This document shows, piece after piece, positions 8,480 through 18,465 of a stretch of 64,000 bases of DNA; within the stretch, counting starts at the first letter, position 1, and each line of letters opens with the position of its first letter. The notes under the pieces are model-generated. The model had not been told where the DNA came from. It did not search any database and saw nothing but the letters and a program-made list of their open reading frames with translations. Source of the DNA: Pseudomonas fluorescens (GTDB lineage: Bacteria > Pseudomonadota > Gammaproteobacteria > Pseudomonadales > Pseudomonadaceae); contig NZ_JAGGOF010000016.1 of assembly GCF_018614775.1 (NCBI RefSeq), positions 30,571 through 94,570 of the forward strand, read 5' to 3'. The translations under genes were made by a program, and so were the position numbers.

Positions 8480-9835
8480 TCAACCCACCCAACCAATGGC
8501 TGTCTTGGGAATGACCTCGGACTCGTCGAGCTTGGAGGCGAACATGCTCACCGCCTCGAGCGCATCGGTTGTCCCGGCGCGGATCTGCACGATGACCGAG
8601 CCGGCCTGGTCTGCCAGGGTGACGCCGCGCAGGGCGCCTTCGTGGGTCATGGCCATGCTGGTGACGGCGTCCCGGGTTTCGGAGAGGATCTTGCCGATCA
8701 TCTCGGCAATCTCCGAGGTCGAACGGCTGGTACGTCCGGCCAGTTGCCGGACTTCGTCGGCCACCACCGCGAAGCCCCTGCCCTGATCGCCGGCTCGCGC
8801 GGCCTCGATGGCAGCGTTAAGGGCCAGCAGATTGGTCTGGTCGGCAATGCCGCGAATGGTGTTGACGATCGCGGTGATTTCCTCCGAACGCGCCCCGAGT
8901 TGTCCTACCAGACGCGCGGACGCACCAATGTTGTCGGCAATCTCGCGCATCTCCTTGGCCGTCTGATGAATGACCTGAGCGCCCTGTTCGGCCACTCGTT
9001 CGGTCTCGGCAGAGATGTGATAGGCACGCGAGGCGCCACGGGAATCCTCCTCGAACTTCTCCACCCGCTCGGTGATGTCGCTGGCAAACTTGACGATTTT
9101 GCTCAGTTTGCCTTCAGCGTCGTAGACCGGGTTGTAGCTCGCCTCCACCCAGACCACCTTGCCGTGCTTGCCGACACGCTTGAACTGACCGCTGAAAAAT
9201 TCACCGGCGTTGAGACGACGCCAGAAATCACTGTATTCGGAACTGTTGACCAGATCCGGCTCGCAGAAAAGGCGGTGATGTTTGCCCTTCAGCTCTGCCA
9301 GGGAGTAGTTCATGACGTGGAGGAAGTTATCGTTGGCGGTCAGGATGTTCCCGCCCAGATCGAACTCGATCACCGCCATGGCACGGTCAAGCGCCGATAA
9401 CCTGCCGCGGGTTTCTGCCTCGCCTGCCACCTTGGCCGTGACATCGAGCGCGTACTTGACCACTTTGACGATGCGACCCTGCTCGTCCACGACAGGGTTG
9501 TAGCTGGCTTCCAGCCAAATGTGCCGGCCTTGCCCGCTGCGGCGCTGAAACGTGCCGGAAACAAATTGTCCAGCACGCAGTTTGTTCCAGAATTCCCGGT
9601 ACTCGGCACTGCCGGCCAGCGCGGGGGTACAGAAGTCACGATGGGACAGGCCGGACAATTGATCCGCCCGATAGCCCATGGTGCTGAGGAAGTTCTCGTT
9701 CGCGCGAAGGATCTTGCCATCAGGGCTGAACTCGACAACGGCCATCGACCGCTCAAGCGCGCCGACTAATCCCTTGTAGGTTGCCAGCTCGGCCGTCCTG
9801 GCCGTCAGTTCATTTTTCAGCGCTGTATTAAACAT
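8480..9835 (-). CDS. PAS-PAS methyl-accepting protein, BdlA-like
   Basis: A 451-residue protein with two tandem PAS domains (roughly residues 20-130 and 145-255, each with an ANENFL- or ANDNFL-type motif and a WxEASYNPV segment) followed by an MCP signalling domain. The hairpin region ([20 protein letters not shown]) is highly conserved. There is no transmembrane segment and no HAMP domain, so it is a soluble receptor. This is the architecture of BdlA, the Pseudomonas aeruginosa biofilm-dispersion sensor, and of Aer-like soluble receptors. It probably senses redox state or a small ligand through the PAS domains and signals to CheA or a c-di-GMP network. The BdlA assignment rests on architecture only. 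Confidence 0.85.
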   Translation of the reverse strand: MFNTALKNELTARTAELATYKGLVGALERSMAVVEFSPDGKILRANENFLSTMGYRADQLSGLSHRDFCTPALAGSAEYREFWNKLRAGQFVSGTFQRRSGQGRHIWLEASYNPVVDEQGRIVKVVKYALDVTAKVAGEAETRGRLSALDRAMAVIEFDLGGNILTANDNFLHVMNYSLAELKGKHHRLFCEPDLVNSSEYSDFWRRLNAGEFFSGQFKRVGKHGKVVWVEASYNPVYDAEGKLSKIVKFASDITERVEKFEEDSRGASRAYHISAETERVAEQGAQVIHQTAKEMREIADNIGASARLVGQLGARSEEITAIVNTIRGIADQTNLLALNAAIEAARAGDQGRGFAVVADEVRQLAGRTSRSTSEIAEMIGKILSETRDAVTSMAMTHEGALRGVTLADQAGSVIVQIRAGTTDALEAVSMFASKLDESEVIPKTAIGWVG

Positions 9836-9956
9836 GGCAGACCCTCGGCAAACCCGGAAATAAATCGGACTTCAAATGGCTATCGGCGGGTAAATCGGGG
9901 GCTTGATACACCAGGATGGAATTATGTTTTGACGCCAGAAAACCAATGACAACCCA

Positions 9957-10880
9957 CTATCGGAAGTCATTGATCGTCGGTCTATTGGAGCTTTTCACCT
10001 GTTCCAGCAACCAGCCTCTGAACGCCTGCACTTTTTGTTCGTCGGCTGTTGCATGGGGGCTTACGAGATAAAAGCCGAGATCAGACTTCAACTTCAGATC
10101 AAACGGAGCCACCAGTCTTCCAGTCTTTAGGTCGTCATCGACATAGGTTGTCCGTCCGATGCAAACACCCAGGCCATCGACTGCAGCCTGGACAGCCATC
10201 ATCGCCAGGTCGAACGTCAGGCGGGTGCCTTCGGCAAGCTTCGTTGGTTGGCCGGCTGCAGCCAGCCAGGTATTCCAGTCGCCATGGGTCATCCCACTGA
10301 CCTGCAACAAGGTGTGGCTGGCCAAGTCAGCAGGGCTTTTCAAGGCATCGGGACCTTCCAGGAGCCTGGGGCTGCACACCGGAAAAATCTCATCGGCCAT
10401 CAGCCAGTCAGCCCGCAGCCCCTTCCAGTCACCGGAACCGTAACGGATGGCTGCATCGATACCCGTCTTGCGAAAATCCACCAGCTCGGTGGACGCCGTG
10501 ACGCGCACATCGATCTTGGGAAACGCCTGCTGAAACGACGCCAGCCGGGGCAACAGCCATTTGGAGGCGACAGAAACCAGCGTGCTGATCGTCAGTACGC
10601 TGTGGCTGCACGTTTCCAGCAACGTTTCGGTGCAATAACGCAGCTCCTGGAACGCCGAGCACACGCCGGGAAAATAGGCCTGGCCCTCACGGGTCAGGGC
10701 CAAGCCGTCCTTGAGTCGCAGGAACAGGCGCACGCCCAGCTCCTCTTCGAGCCGACGGATCTGGTGGCTGATTGCAGTCTGCGTCACGTTCAGCTCGTCG
10801 GCCGCCTTGGTAAAGCTCATGTGCCTGGCGGCCGACTCGAAGGCTTTAAGACCATTGAGAGATGGGATTCGGCTGATCAT
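9957..10880 (-). CDS. LysR-family transcriptional regulator, GcvA-like
   Basis: A 307-residue LysR protein. The N-terminal winged helix has LNGLKAFESAARHMSFTKAADELNVTQTAISHQIRRLEEELGVRLF-type spacing typical of the GcvA/AmpR branch. The C-terminal part is a periplasmic-binding-like effector domain (SVASKWLLPRLASF). It is divergent from the glutathione S-transferase gene, with about 140 bases between the two starts, so that gene is its most likely target. Confidence 0.88.
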   Translation of the reverse strand: MISRIPSLNGLKAFESAARHMSFTKAADELNVTQTAISHQIRRLEEELGVRLFLRLKDGLALTREGQAYFPGVCSAFQELRYCTETLLETCSHSVLTISTLVSVASKWLLPRLASFQQAFPKIDVRVTASTELVDFRKTGIDAAIRYGSGDWKGLRADWLMADEIFPVCSPRLLEGPDALKSPADLASHTLLQVSGMTHGDWNTWLAAAGQPTKLAEGTRLTFDLAMMAVQAAVDGLGVCIGRTTYVDDDLKTGRLVAPFDLKLKSDLGFYLVSPHATADEQKVQAFRGWLLEQVKSSNRPTINDFR

Positions 10881-11020
10881 AAGACTTTGCGCCGCTCATG
10901 AGATTTTGTCATAAGCTAGCATCGCAAATGTCCTTTGAGAATGTTGCGACAGCCAGGGATCCTAGGGACGCGTACGCAGATATCCGATCTGCCAAGCCTC
11001 CAACGTCCCGAAGGAAATCC

Positions 11021-11620
11021 ATGAAACTGTACTTTGCCCCCATGGCCTGCTCACTGTCCCCGCACATCGTGTTGCGGGAGCTGGGCCTGCCCTTTGAGCT
11101 GATTCGGGTCGACAACAAGACCAAGCGCACCGCCGACGGGCTGGACTTCCTGAGCATCAACCCCAAGGGTTATGTGGCCGCCCTGGTGCTGGATGACGGC
11201 AACGTGCTGACCGAGGGCCCAGCCATCGTCCAGTACCTGGCCGATCAGGTCCCGGGCAACCCCCTTGCACCGGCCAACGGAACCTGGGAACGGGTGCGCT
11301 TGCAGGAGTGGCTGAACTTCATTTCGACCGAGATCCACAGCGGTTGCGCGCCGCTGTTCAACGCCGATATCGCTGAATCAACCCAGGCCATTTTCCGGGA
11401 CAAACTGTTCCGACGTTTCGATTACCTGAGCCAGGCACTCAAGCAGCAGGACTACCTGATGGGCCGCTTCGGCCTGGCCGACAGTTATCTGTTCACCGTC
11501 CTCAGATGGTTGCCACGGTTCGATATCGAGATCAGGGACTGGCCGGTGCTGGCCGCGTTCATGGAGCGGATCGAAGCGCGCCCCTGCGTCCGGGCCGCCC
11601 TGGACGCGGAAGCGGCATAG
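11021..11620 (+). CDS. Glutathione S-transferase, GstA-like
   Basis: A 199-residue protein with a thioredoxin-like N-terminal domain and an all-helical C-terminal domain. The N-terminus KLYFAPMACSLSPHI carries Cys10, as in bacterial beta-class enzymes. VAALVLDDGNVLTEGPAIVQYLADQ provides the cis-Pro-like and Glu-Ser/Gly glutathione contacts. The start is ATG 11021, with AAGGAA at 11011-11016; longer upstream frames lack this. It is divergent from the GcvA-like regulator gene and converges with the EAL gene 7 bases downstream. Confidence 0.88.
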   Translation: MKLYFAPMACSLSPHIVLRELGLPFELIRVDNKTKRTADGLDFLSINPKGYVAALVLDDGNVLTEGPAIVQYLADQVPGNPLAPANGTWERVRLQEWLNFISTEIHSGCAPLFNADIAESTQAIFRDKLFRRFDYLSQALKQQDYLMGRFGLADSYLFTVLRWLPRFDIEIRDWPVLAAFMERIEARPCVRAALDAEAA

Positions 11621-11627
11621 GCGTTCC

Positions 11628-12413
11628 TTACGTCAGGTCGAAATGGCAGGTGGGCAGGCGCCCTACTTCAGGCCGCGCGTACAAATAGCCCTGCATCAAC
11701 TCGATGCCCAGGCCCGATAGCGCAGCGCTTTCTTCAGGGGTCTCGATGCCCTCGGCCACGACGGTAACGCCCAGGCGCTTCGCCACCAGAATGATGCCCT
11801 CGACGATGGCCTGCTTCACCGGGTCCTGATCGATACCGCGGGTGAGCGCCATATCAATCTTCAGCACATGCGGTTGAAACAGGGCCAGCAGGTTGAGACC
11901 CGAATAGCCGGAACCAAAATCGTCAATCGCGGTGGTGAAGCCCTGGCGCTCGTACTCGGTGAAAATGGACTTGAGGTGGTCGGGGTCGTCGACTTTCTCG
12001 CCCTCGGTGACTTCGAACATCAACCGGTCCGGAGGGAAATGATTCAGCCGCGCAGCCTCCAACGTGGCCCGTATGCAGGTCTCGGGCCGGTAGACGGCAT
12101 TGGGCAGAAAGTTGATGCTCAGCAGGCACCCTGGAATATCCAGAATGCCCAGCCTCGTCGCCTCCTCGATGGCCTTCACCCGGCACGCCTGGTCGAACCG
12201 GTAGCGGTTGCCGTCATTCACCAATCCCAGGATGTAGCCTGCCGACTCGCCGTTGATGCCTCTGACCAGGGCTTCATAGGCAAACGCCGCGCCTGTGCGG
12301 ACATTGAAGATCGGCTGGAAGGCCATGGTGAAATCGAACCCGAGCGCTTCACGGTCGCGGCATTCGGCGCAACCGAGGGATTTGAAGGATGGATGGGGGG
12401 AGTGTTCGGTCAT
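11628..12413 (-). CDS. EAL-domain c-di-GMP phosphodiesterase
   Basis: A 261-residue protein made up almost entirely of one EAL domain. The signature is present as YEALVRG (the ExLxR variant), and the metal and catalytic motifs are intact: NFLPNA, FEVTEGE, IDDFGSGYSGL, LKID and VAEGIET. It is therefore predicted to be active. A short N-terminal stretch has CAEC, a possible small metal-binding or redox element. There is no membrane or sensor domain. The start is taken at MTEHSPHP; a start 22 codons upstream lacks a ribosome-binding site. Because the window also carries a c-di-GMP-activated cellulose synthase, this enzyme may affect it. Confidence 0.88.
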   Translation of the reverse strand: MTEHSPHPSFKSLGCAECRDREALGFDFTMAFQPIFNVRTGAAFAYEALVRGINGESAGYILGLVNDGNRYRFDQACRVKAIEEATRLGILDIPGCLLSINFLPNAVYRPETCIRATLEAARLNHFPPDRLMFEVTEGEKVDDPDHLKSIFTEYERQGFTTAIDDFGSGYSGLNLLALFQPHVLKIDMALTRGIDQDPVKQAIVEGIILVAKRLGVTVVAEGIETPEESAALSGLGIELMQGYLYARPEVGRLPTCHFDLT

Positions 12414-12544
12414 GATCAATATTCCGTCGCGGTAACGGTACGTCTCTGCGGGTGCATAGAACTCTAGCCAATGCTCCATGAATCGGCAACGACCGGCCTT
12501 TCTGAAGAATTATCGCCCACCGGCAGCGCTTTTTGATCAACCGC

Positions 12545-13867
12545 CTAGCCCGGCTTTACGGCCAAGGGCGTCGCCATTCGGGTGCAGAGATAAAGCAGCA
12601 CGCCCACAAAGACCAGGGCTGCGCCGCGCAACCAGGTCTCCAGACTCTGCTGACTGAGCAATATCAGGCACGAGACAATCGCCATGACGGGCACCCAGGT
12701 GGGCACCCGGAAATGGTCTTTCGCCACCGAGTCGCGTCGCAGCACCAGCACCGCCAGGTTGGTGCTCAGGAAGACGAAAAGCAGGAGCAGGACGACGGTT
12801 TCGGCCAGCGTCGCCAGAGTGCCTGTCAGCGTCAACGCGATGGATACCAGGGTCGTAGCGATGATGGCGACCCAGGGTGTCCGCCGTTGGGGCAGGACCT
12901 TCGCCAGCGGCTCCGGTAGCAAGCCCTGACAGGCCATGCCGTAGGCGAGCCGGCTGGCCATGATCATGGTCAGAAGCGCGCCATTGGCCACGGCAACGAG
13001 GGCGATGAAGGCGAATACCCGCGGTGAAATGCTCAACCCCGAGACACGGACGACCTCCAGCAAAGGCGCGGACGTCGCGACCAGTTGGTCCATCGACAGC
13101 ACCGAGGAGGCGGCGACGCCCACGGCCATATACACCACGCCAGCAGTAATCAATGCGCCAAACAAGGCGCGCGGATAGACCCTGCGCACGTCGCGTATTT
13201 CCTCGGCGAGATTGGCGGACGTCTCAAAGCCGACAAACGAATAGAACGCCAGCAAGGCCGCGCCTAACACGGCCAGCCAGGGGCTGACGCCAGGCTTGAA
13301 TTGCAGGGCGCTTTGCAGATGAGCGTCGCCCGAGCGGAAAAACCAGACAGCCGCAACGATGACCAGCAACAGGCCGCAGAGCTCGATGACGGTCATGACC
13401 AGGTTCGCTCCCAGGGATTCCTTGATTCCCCGGGCGTTCAACAAGGCGATGAGCAGCAAGAAGATCAGCGCAGCGATGTGCGGCGAGACCTGAATGAACG
13501 CGGCGAGGTAGTCGCCGGCAAACGCCAGGGAAAGCCCGGCAGCGCTGGTGACCGCCGCAGCCAACATGCAAAAACCCACCAGGAAGGAAATGAGCGGTGA
13601 CTTGAACGCCTTCTCGGCAAACACCGACGCCGCACCGGCCTGCGGGTATTTCGTGACCAGCTCCGCATACGAGCCGGCGGTGAGCATTGCAAAGCACAAC
13701 GCGACCAGCAACGGCACCCAGATTGCACCCCCCACCTGCCCGGCGATGGTTCCCGCCAGCGCATAGACACCGGCGCCCAGCACATCGCCGAGGATGAAAA
13801 GAAACAGCATCGGCCCGGTCACGGCGCGGCGTAATGGGGTTCGGGATTTCTGCGGGGTTGGATTCAT
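12545..13867 (-). CDS. APC-superfamily amino-acid permease
   Basis: A 440-residue membrane protein with about 12 hydrophobic segments. TM1 contains the APC-family motif GDVLGAGVYAL, and YPQAGAASVFAEKAF and FYSFVGFE are also typical. It probably imports an amino acid or polyamine by proton symport. The start is MNPTPQKS at 13867; the open frame extends upstream without support. The gene is isolated, with an EAL gene downstream and a REP pair upstream. Confidence 0.88.
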   Translation of the reverse strand: MNPTPQKSRTPLRRAVTGPMLFLFILGDVLGAGVYALAGTIAGQVGGAIWVPLLVALCFAMLTAGSYAELVTKYPQAGAASVFAEKAFKSPLISFLVGFCMLAAAVTSAAGLSLAFAGDYLAAFIQVSPHIAALIFLLLIALLNARGIKESLGANLVMTVIELCGLLLVIVAAVWFFRSGDAHLQSALQFKPGVSPWLAVLGAALLAFYSFVGFETSANLAEEIRDVRRVYPRALFGALITAGVVYMAVGVAASSVLSMDQLVATSAPLLEVVRVSGLSISPRVFAFIALVAVANGALLTMIMASRLAYGMACQGLLPEPLAKVLPQRRTPWVAIIATTLVSIALTLTGTLATLAETVVLLLLFVFLSTNLAVLVLRRDSVAKDHFRVPTWVPVMAIVSCLILLSQQSLETWLRGAALVFVGVLLYLCTRMATPLAVKPG

Positions 13868-14032
13868 GTTCGGGCTCTGATCTCGTTTGCTGGGCCCTCG
13901 CTCGCACCAGGCTGCTTCAGGGTTCCTAAGCAATGGAAATATCGACCCGATGAAAGTTCAGAAATGTTCTGGTTCTGGGGGCCTCTGTGGAGGTCAGGCT
14001 TGCCCCGAGCCAATGCACAACTGCCGAAAAAA

Positions 14033-14121
14033 TGTGGGAGCGAGCCTGCTCGCGAAGTCGGTGGCATCGCCAACATCATCGTCACTGACCCACCGCTTTC
14101 GCGAGCAGGCTCGCTCCCACA
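14033..14121. repeat. Inverted REP pair (BIME)
   Basis: Two REP elements face each other with perfectly complementary 23-base arms (TGTGGGAGCGAGCCTGCTCGCGA at the left, its complement at the right) around a loop of about 43 bases. It fills the space between the start of the permease gene and the end of the dehydratase gene. Confidence 0.92.
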
Positions 14122-14154
14122 GGTTCTTTCACTGAAGATTCGCACTTGTCAGCT

Positions 14155-15132
14155 TTACACCCTGAGAGAACCTTGATCGCCGAGCACTTTCGCATACACC
14201 GGCCGGTCGACATTCCCACCGGACAGAATCACCCCCACCCGCTTCCCCACCATCGCTTCACGCTCCTGCATCAACGCTGCCAGAGCGGCCGCCCCGGCCC
14301 CTTCAGCAAGATTATGGGTGTCGGTGTAGTAGACGCGCATGGCCTCGGCAATTGCCTGGTCGTCCACCGCTACCATCCGCGCCGCCGCGCCCCCGTAGAT
14401 CGCAAAGGCCTCGGGAATCGGTTTGCGCACGGCAAGCCCATCGGCAAAAGTATTCGCCGAAGGGGTTTCGCACAGGGTCCCCGCCTCGAACGACAACTTC
14501 GCCGCCGCAGCCTCGGTGGACACCACGCCGACCACTTCCGTGTGCAAACCCAAGGCGTCGCGGGCGGCAATCACGGCGCAGATCCCCGATCCGCAGCCGA
14601 TCGGCACGTAGACGGTGTCCAGGTCCGGCACCGCCTTGAACAGCTCCAGCCCATAGGTTGCCACGCCCTTGACCAACTCGCGGTGGAACGGCGGCACCAG
14701 GAACAACCCATGCCGTTGTGCCAGCCGCGCCGCCTCTTCACGGGCCTCATCGAAATCCCGACCATACTCGACCACCTCGCCCCCGAAGCCGCGCATGGCC
14801 TGGTTCTTTTCAACCGAATTACCCTGCGGTACGACGATCAACGCTTTCAGGCCCAGCGCGCTTGCCGCCAGCGCCAGGCTCTGGCCGTGGTTGCCGCGGG
14901 TCGCCGTGACCACACCTTGCACCTGTGGGTGCTCGCGCTTGAGCCAGTGCATGAACGTCAGGCCGCCACGCACTTTGAAGGCGCCGGTAGGCGTGTGGTT
15001 TTCGTGTTTGACCCACACCGTGCAATCCAACCGTTCGGCCAGCAACGGCCAGGCGTACTGGGCGGTGGCAGGCATGACTTGGTATACGTGGCGGGCAGCC
15101 TGTTCGATATCGTCGAGCGTCAGTTTGTGCAT
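14155..15132 (-). CDS. Threonine dehydratase-like PLP enzyme
   Basis: A 325-residue fold-type II PLP enzyme. The Schiff-base Lys lies in TGAFKVRGG, the substrate-binding loop reads ATRGNHGQSLA, and the phosphate-binding Gly loop reads PIGCGSGIC. It lacks the C-terminal ACT regulatory domain of biosynthetic IlvA, so it is a short, probably catabolic threonine/serine dehydratase or a related ammonia-lyase. The start is MHKLTLDD at 15132; the longer open frame overlaps the divergent AraC gene. That regulator begins 102 bases away and is a likely controller. Confidence 0.85.
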   Translation of the reverse strand: MHKLTLDDIEQAARHVYQVMPATAQYAWPLLAERLDCTVWVKHENHTPTGAFKVRGGLTFMHWLKREHPQVQGVVTATRGNHGQSLALAASALGLKALIVVPQGNSVEKNQAMRGFGGEVVEYGRDFDEAREEAARLAQRHGLFLVPPFHRELVKGVATYGLELFKAVPDLDTVYVPIGCGSGICAVIAARDALGLHTEVVGVVSTEAAAAKLSFEAGTLCETPSANTFADGLAVRKPIPEAFAIYGGAAARMVAVDDQAIAEAMRVYYTDTHNLAEGAGAAALAALMQEREAMVGKRVGVILSGGNVDRPVYAKVLGDQGSLRV

Positions 15133-15234
15133 GAAATGGCCTCCAGGTTTTGCCCAGTCTAGCCACGGGCGCCACCGGCCGGCTTTCAGAAAACTGACCT
15201 GACTTTCAGCCCCCTTCTTCACTACTATGAGCCC

Positions 15235-16032
15235 ATGATCCATCGAAGCCGCCTGCCGCCGCCCCGCCCCGAACCGATCCGGCGTATCGAGGCAGGCCCC
15301 TGGGCGATTGAATTGCTGCCCGGCTGCGCCTATGCGACCCGTTATGTCGCGAGCCAGGCCTCGATCGGTTTCGCCTTCGACAGCCAGCGCGGCCTGCATG
15401 CGATCGGCAGCGACCGGGTGCACCCGTTCGAGGCCCTGCCCAACGGCCTCGCATTCGTCCCGGTTGGCTGTGACGTGTTCTCCGAGTCGCCCCAAGGCGG
15501 TGAATACCTGCGCCTGCTGCGCACCGACGGTATGGCCCTGGAGGGCGACCGGGCCTTCAACAATCGTATCGATCAGTCGGCCATCCGCCTCGCGCAGCGC
15601 ATGCGCGGCGCGCTGTTGCAGGCGTCAGCGCAAGACGATTGGGAAGCCTGGGCCTTCGGTCTGGCGGAACGGGTAAAGGGCAGCGAAACGTTGTCGACGC
15701 AACCGCCAGGCTCGATCACCGGCAACCGTATGCGCCTGCTCGATGAGTTCATTGACGCCGGTCTCCACAGCCCACTCGGTGTACCGGCGATGGCGGCGCT
15801 GCTGGGTTTGTCCGAGGGCTATTTCATGCGCGCCTTCAAGCACGCGACGGGAAAAAGCCCCCACAGCTACCTGATCGACCGACGCCTGGCCAAGGCCCGG
15901 GCCTTGATGCGCGACTCAACCGCCAGGCTGACCGAGATCGCCCTCACGTGCGGCTTCAACTCCCAGGCGCACATGACGACGCTCTTTAAGCAACGCCTGG
16001 GGGTCAGTCCGGCGCAGTTGCGCAGGCCGTGA
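15235..16032 (+). CDS. AraC-family transcriptional regulator
   Basis: A 265-residue protein with an unclassified cupin-like N-terminal half and a C-terminal AraC/XylS double helix-turn-helix (residues about 165-262). The signatures include LGLSEGYFMRAFKHATGKSP and ALTCGFNSQAHMTTLFKQRLGVSP. It is divergent from the threonine dehydratase-like gene, which is its likely target. It abuts the convergent DUF3604 gene end to end with no space for a terminator. Confidence 0.88.
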   Translation: MIHRSRLPPPRPEPIRRIEAGPWAIELLPGCAYATRYVASQASIGFAFDSQRGLHAIGSDRVHPFEALPNGLAFVPVGCDVFSESPQGGEYLRLLRTDGMALEGDRAFNNRIDQSAIRLAQRMRGALLQASAQDDWEAWAFGLAERVKGSETLSTQPPGSITGNRMRLLDEFIDAGLHSPLGVPAMAALLGLSEGYFMRAFKHATGKSPHSYLIDRRLAKARALMRDSTARLTEIALTCGFNSQAHMTTLFKQRLGVSPAQLRRP

Positions 16033-18402
16033 CTACACGCTGAGAAACAGTGCCGACGTCCAGACCCGTGACTGGTCCCGCTGACGGGCGCAGATGAACA
16101 AGGGATGTTCACGGCCCGGCTCCAGGTTCAACCGCGCAAGGTCGATGGTCCCTTGCAGTTCACGCGGCAGCAGCGCCGCAGTGGTTCTTTCGAGGGACAC
16201 CTTCAACTCTGCGCCCGGCAGCTCTTCGATCATCTGCGACTGCGCCAGTAGCTGCTCACCGGACACGGTCATCAGCACCGTGGGCGCGTGTACGTAGGGC
16301 TGCGGCTCGGACGGGTCGCCAACCTTGACGTAGTTGTCGATGCGGCTGCGGATCTGCAACGTGGCGCCGGCCAGTTGTGACAGCTCGATTTCGATGCTGT
16401 CGGTGTCGCCGTTGGTGTCGGTGCGAAACGCCACGACTGTCGCCTCCTTGCGCCAGACGGTCTGCTCGGGATGATCGAGGCCCAGGGCGCGAAAGCCATT
16501 GATAACCGCGCCGGTGATACGGATCTCGCCGGTCCAGTAGGCGCCGCGATAACGGTCCTTGATCCGCGCGCCACCCAGGCGCAGGCGGATGTGTTGCGCG
16601 GAATAACCCAACTCCTGGTGCAGGTTGCGCGACCAGATCAGCTTGTCGCCGTCGAACAGGTCGACCTGTTCCCAACCCGCGTCCCCCAGCAACCGATAGT
16701 CCAGCGTGGCGTTTGCGTCGGCCGTGAACACTTCACCCATGAAATGCTGGCCCTGGCGCAGGCTGGCAAACGAGCGCTCGCCGGTCGTGGCAAACGTGCG
16801 TCGGGCGCGAAGCGCCTTGCCAACCTGGGCGCGGTCAAAGCCGTCAGCCACCACGCCGGTCAACCCGCCGCGAGCGCCGAACACCGCCGTGGCCGGGACA
16901 CCCCCTCCGCAACGGCCCTGGTGTTCGTCACTGTTCGCGGCAGCCCCGACCCGATAGCCACGTTGCAGCGCTTCGGCATAGACCCAATGGAACTGCCCCC
17001 AGGCCGAGCCGACCTCAATCAACCGCTCAAGCTCCGGGTGATGCCAGTCGAGGTTGCAACGGCGCCCGCCGACGTGAGGCATCATCAAATGGCCTTCGGG
17101 GTCCTTGGCGTAGGCGGCGTACAACTCGTCCACTGGCCAGGCACCCGGCTTGATGGTGCCCGCCGTGAACTCGTTCCATTCGAAGGAGCGCACCAGCCGT
17201 CCCTGATTATCGAAGGGGAACTCGGGTTTGCGATCATGCAGGAACACCACGTTACGGTCGCCGCCGGCGCAGGAATTACCGCACCATTCGGTGCCCGGAT
17301 AGCATACGAACCGCCCCGGCTCATTGAGCTCGTGGATCAACCGGACCGCCTGGTCCCAGCGTTGCTCAGTGATATTGAAGTCGTTGGCGGTGTAGCCAAG
17401 CACATCAAGCCCAGCGACGTCGCGGCCGTAGCTGAGGTTGTACAAGGTGTCGTTGGTGCCCACCGTATCGTCGGAGTGCACATGCAGGTCGGCATAGAGC
17501 GGTCGCAAACCGGTACCGGCAGGATCCACCGTGACAAACGCCTGGGCACCCCGTACGAAAGACGCGTCGACCTCGGCGGACAAACGCCATTCCCCCAGCG
17601 CGCCAAGGCCAATGCCCTCGATTCGCGCAATGGCCCAGCCTTCATTCGCCAACGTGAACGGCTGATGCCGCGCCTCGCCCTGCGGGTCAACCAGGGTCAG
17701 GACTCCGGTGAGCGGCAACTGGCGGCAGGTGTTGCCCCAGGCGTCGTCCGCCCGCAGGAGCACGTCGAATGCCTCGTTGGCGCTGACCAGTCGCGGCACG
17801 ATCAATTGCAGGTTCTGCGCCGGCCCTGGCACGATGTTCAGCAACGGATCACCCGGCACCTCGGCAAATTTCGAGCTGCCCAATGGATCGATGAACAGCC
17901 GGAAGCGGAAGTCTTTCTCGACGAAACTCTGCACCCGCGTGCCCGCGCCACCCTGGCGACGATCTCCCAGGCGGATGATGACTTTATCGCCCGGATTCAG
18001 GTAACCGTCGATGATGTCGATGATGATCGCTTTCTGAAACGGCCGTTCGTGGCCCTTCTGGTCGAAGCGCACCTTGAGGTGCTGCACGGTGGCCTGGCTC
18101 TGGCCGGGAACCCGTTCACCGGCCTGATATTCAGCACTGACATAGTTGGGACCGGCCGGGTTCGAGGTCTGGAACAACGCCCAGTCGGAGTAGAACTTGA
18201 AGGCCAGCTTGAGCCAGGCGCCGTCCGCCAGGCCGCTGCCGCCGACCTCGTAGACCAGGGTGAGCTCATCCCATTGACCGGCGACCAGTGTGTCGCGGTC
18301 GCAGTGGATGCTGCCCAGGAACGGACGTTTCTTGTTGCGTTCGTACAGGCCTTGCGGGGCAATGTAATGCCCGGCTTCGCGGGGATCGAAAACGCTACTC
18401 AC
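16033..18402 (-). CDS. DUF3604 / PHP-like protein at the end of an ABC-uptake operon
   Basis: A 789-residue protein. Residues 1-300 are mostly beta-rich. A PHP-like metal motif (ADLHVHSDDTVG, near residue 310) opens the DUF3604 region, which continues with LGYTANDFNI, GTEWCGNSCAGGDRNVVF, HVGGRRCNLDWHHPE and ANSDEHQGRCGG. His/Asp residues in these motifs could bind metals, so a hydrolase role is plausible but unproven. No signal peptide is seen. The likely start is GTG 18402, with GAGG just upstream. It follows the SsuC-like permease gene by 63 bases in the same direction, so it probably processes the compound imported by that system. Confidence 0.8.
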   Translation of the reverse strand: MSSVFDPREAGHYIAPQGLYERNKKRPFLGSIHCDRDTLVAGQWDELTLVYEVGGSGLADGAWLKLAFKFYSDWALFQTSNPAGPNYVSAEYQAGERVPGQSQATVQHLKVRFDQKGHERPFQKAIIIDIIDGYLNPGDKVIIRLGDRRQGGAGTRVQSFVEKDFRFRLFIDPLGSSKFAEVPGDPLLNIVPGPAQNLQLIVPRLVSANEAFDVLLRADDAWGNTCRQLPLTGVLTLVDPQGEARHQPFTLANEGWAIARIEGIGLGALGEWRLSAEVDASFVRGAQAFVTVDPAGTGLRPLYADLHVHSDDTVGTNDTLYNLSYGRDVAGLDVLGYTANDFNITEQRWDQAVRLIHELNEPGRFVCYPGTEWCGNSCAGGDRNVVFLHDRKPEFPFDNQGRLVRSFEWNEFTAGTIKPGAWPVDELYAAYAKDPEGHLMMPHVGGRRCNLDWHHPELERLIEVGSAWGQFHWVYAEALQRGYRVGAAANSDEHQGRCGGGVPATAVFGARGGLTGVVADGFDRAQVGKALRARRTFATTGERSFASLRQGQHFMGEVFTADANATLDYRLLGDAGWEQVDLFDGDKLIWSRNLHQELGYSAQHIRLRLGGARIKDRYRGAYWTGEIRITGAVINGFRALGLDHPEQTVWRKEATVVAFRTDTNGDTDSIEIELSQLAGATLQIRSRIDNYVKVGDPSEPQPYVHAPTVLMTVSGEQLLAQSQMIEELPGAELKVSLERTTAALLPRELQGTIDLARLNLEPGREHPLFICARQRDQSRVWTSALFLSV

Positions 18403-18465
18403 ATGACACCTCGTGCAGTGGTCCACTGAAGGTTTGAAAGGGACGAAAACAATGGGCGGGGCGTG

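Noticed and set aside
6147..8786. 879-codon plus-strand frame over the oxidoreductase fusion
   Set aside because: The minus-strand frame has clear flavin and 2Fe-2S motifs; the plus-strand translation has none.
16471..18429. 652-codon plus-strand frame over the DUF3604 gene
   Set aside because: Antisense shadow of a gene with PHP-like and DUF3604 motifs.
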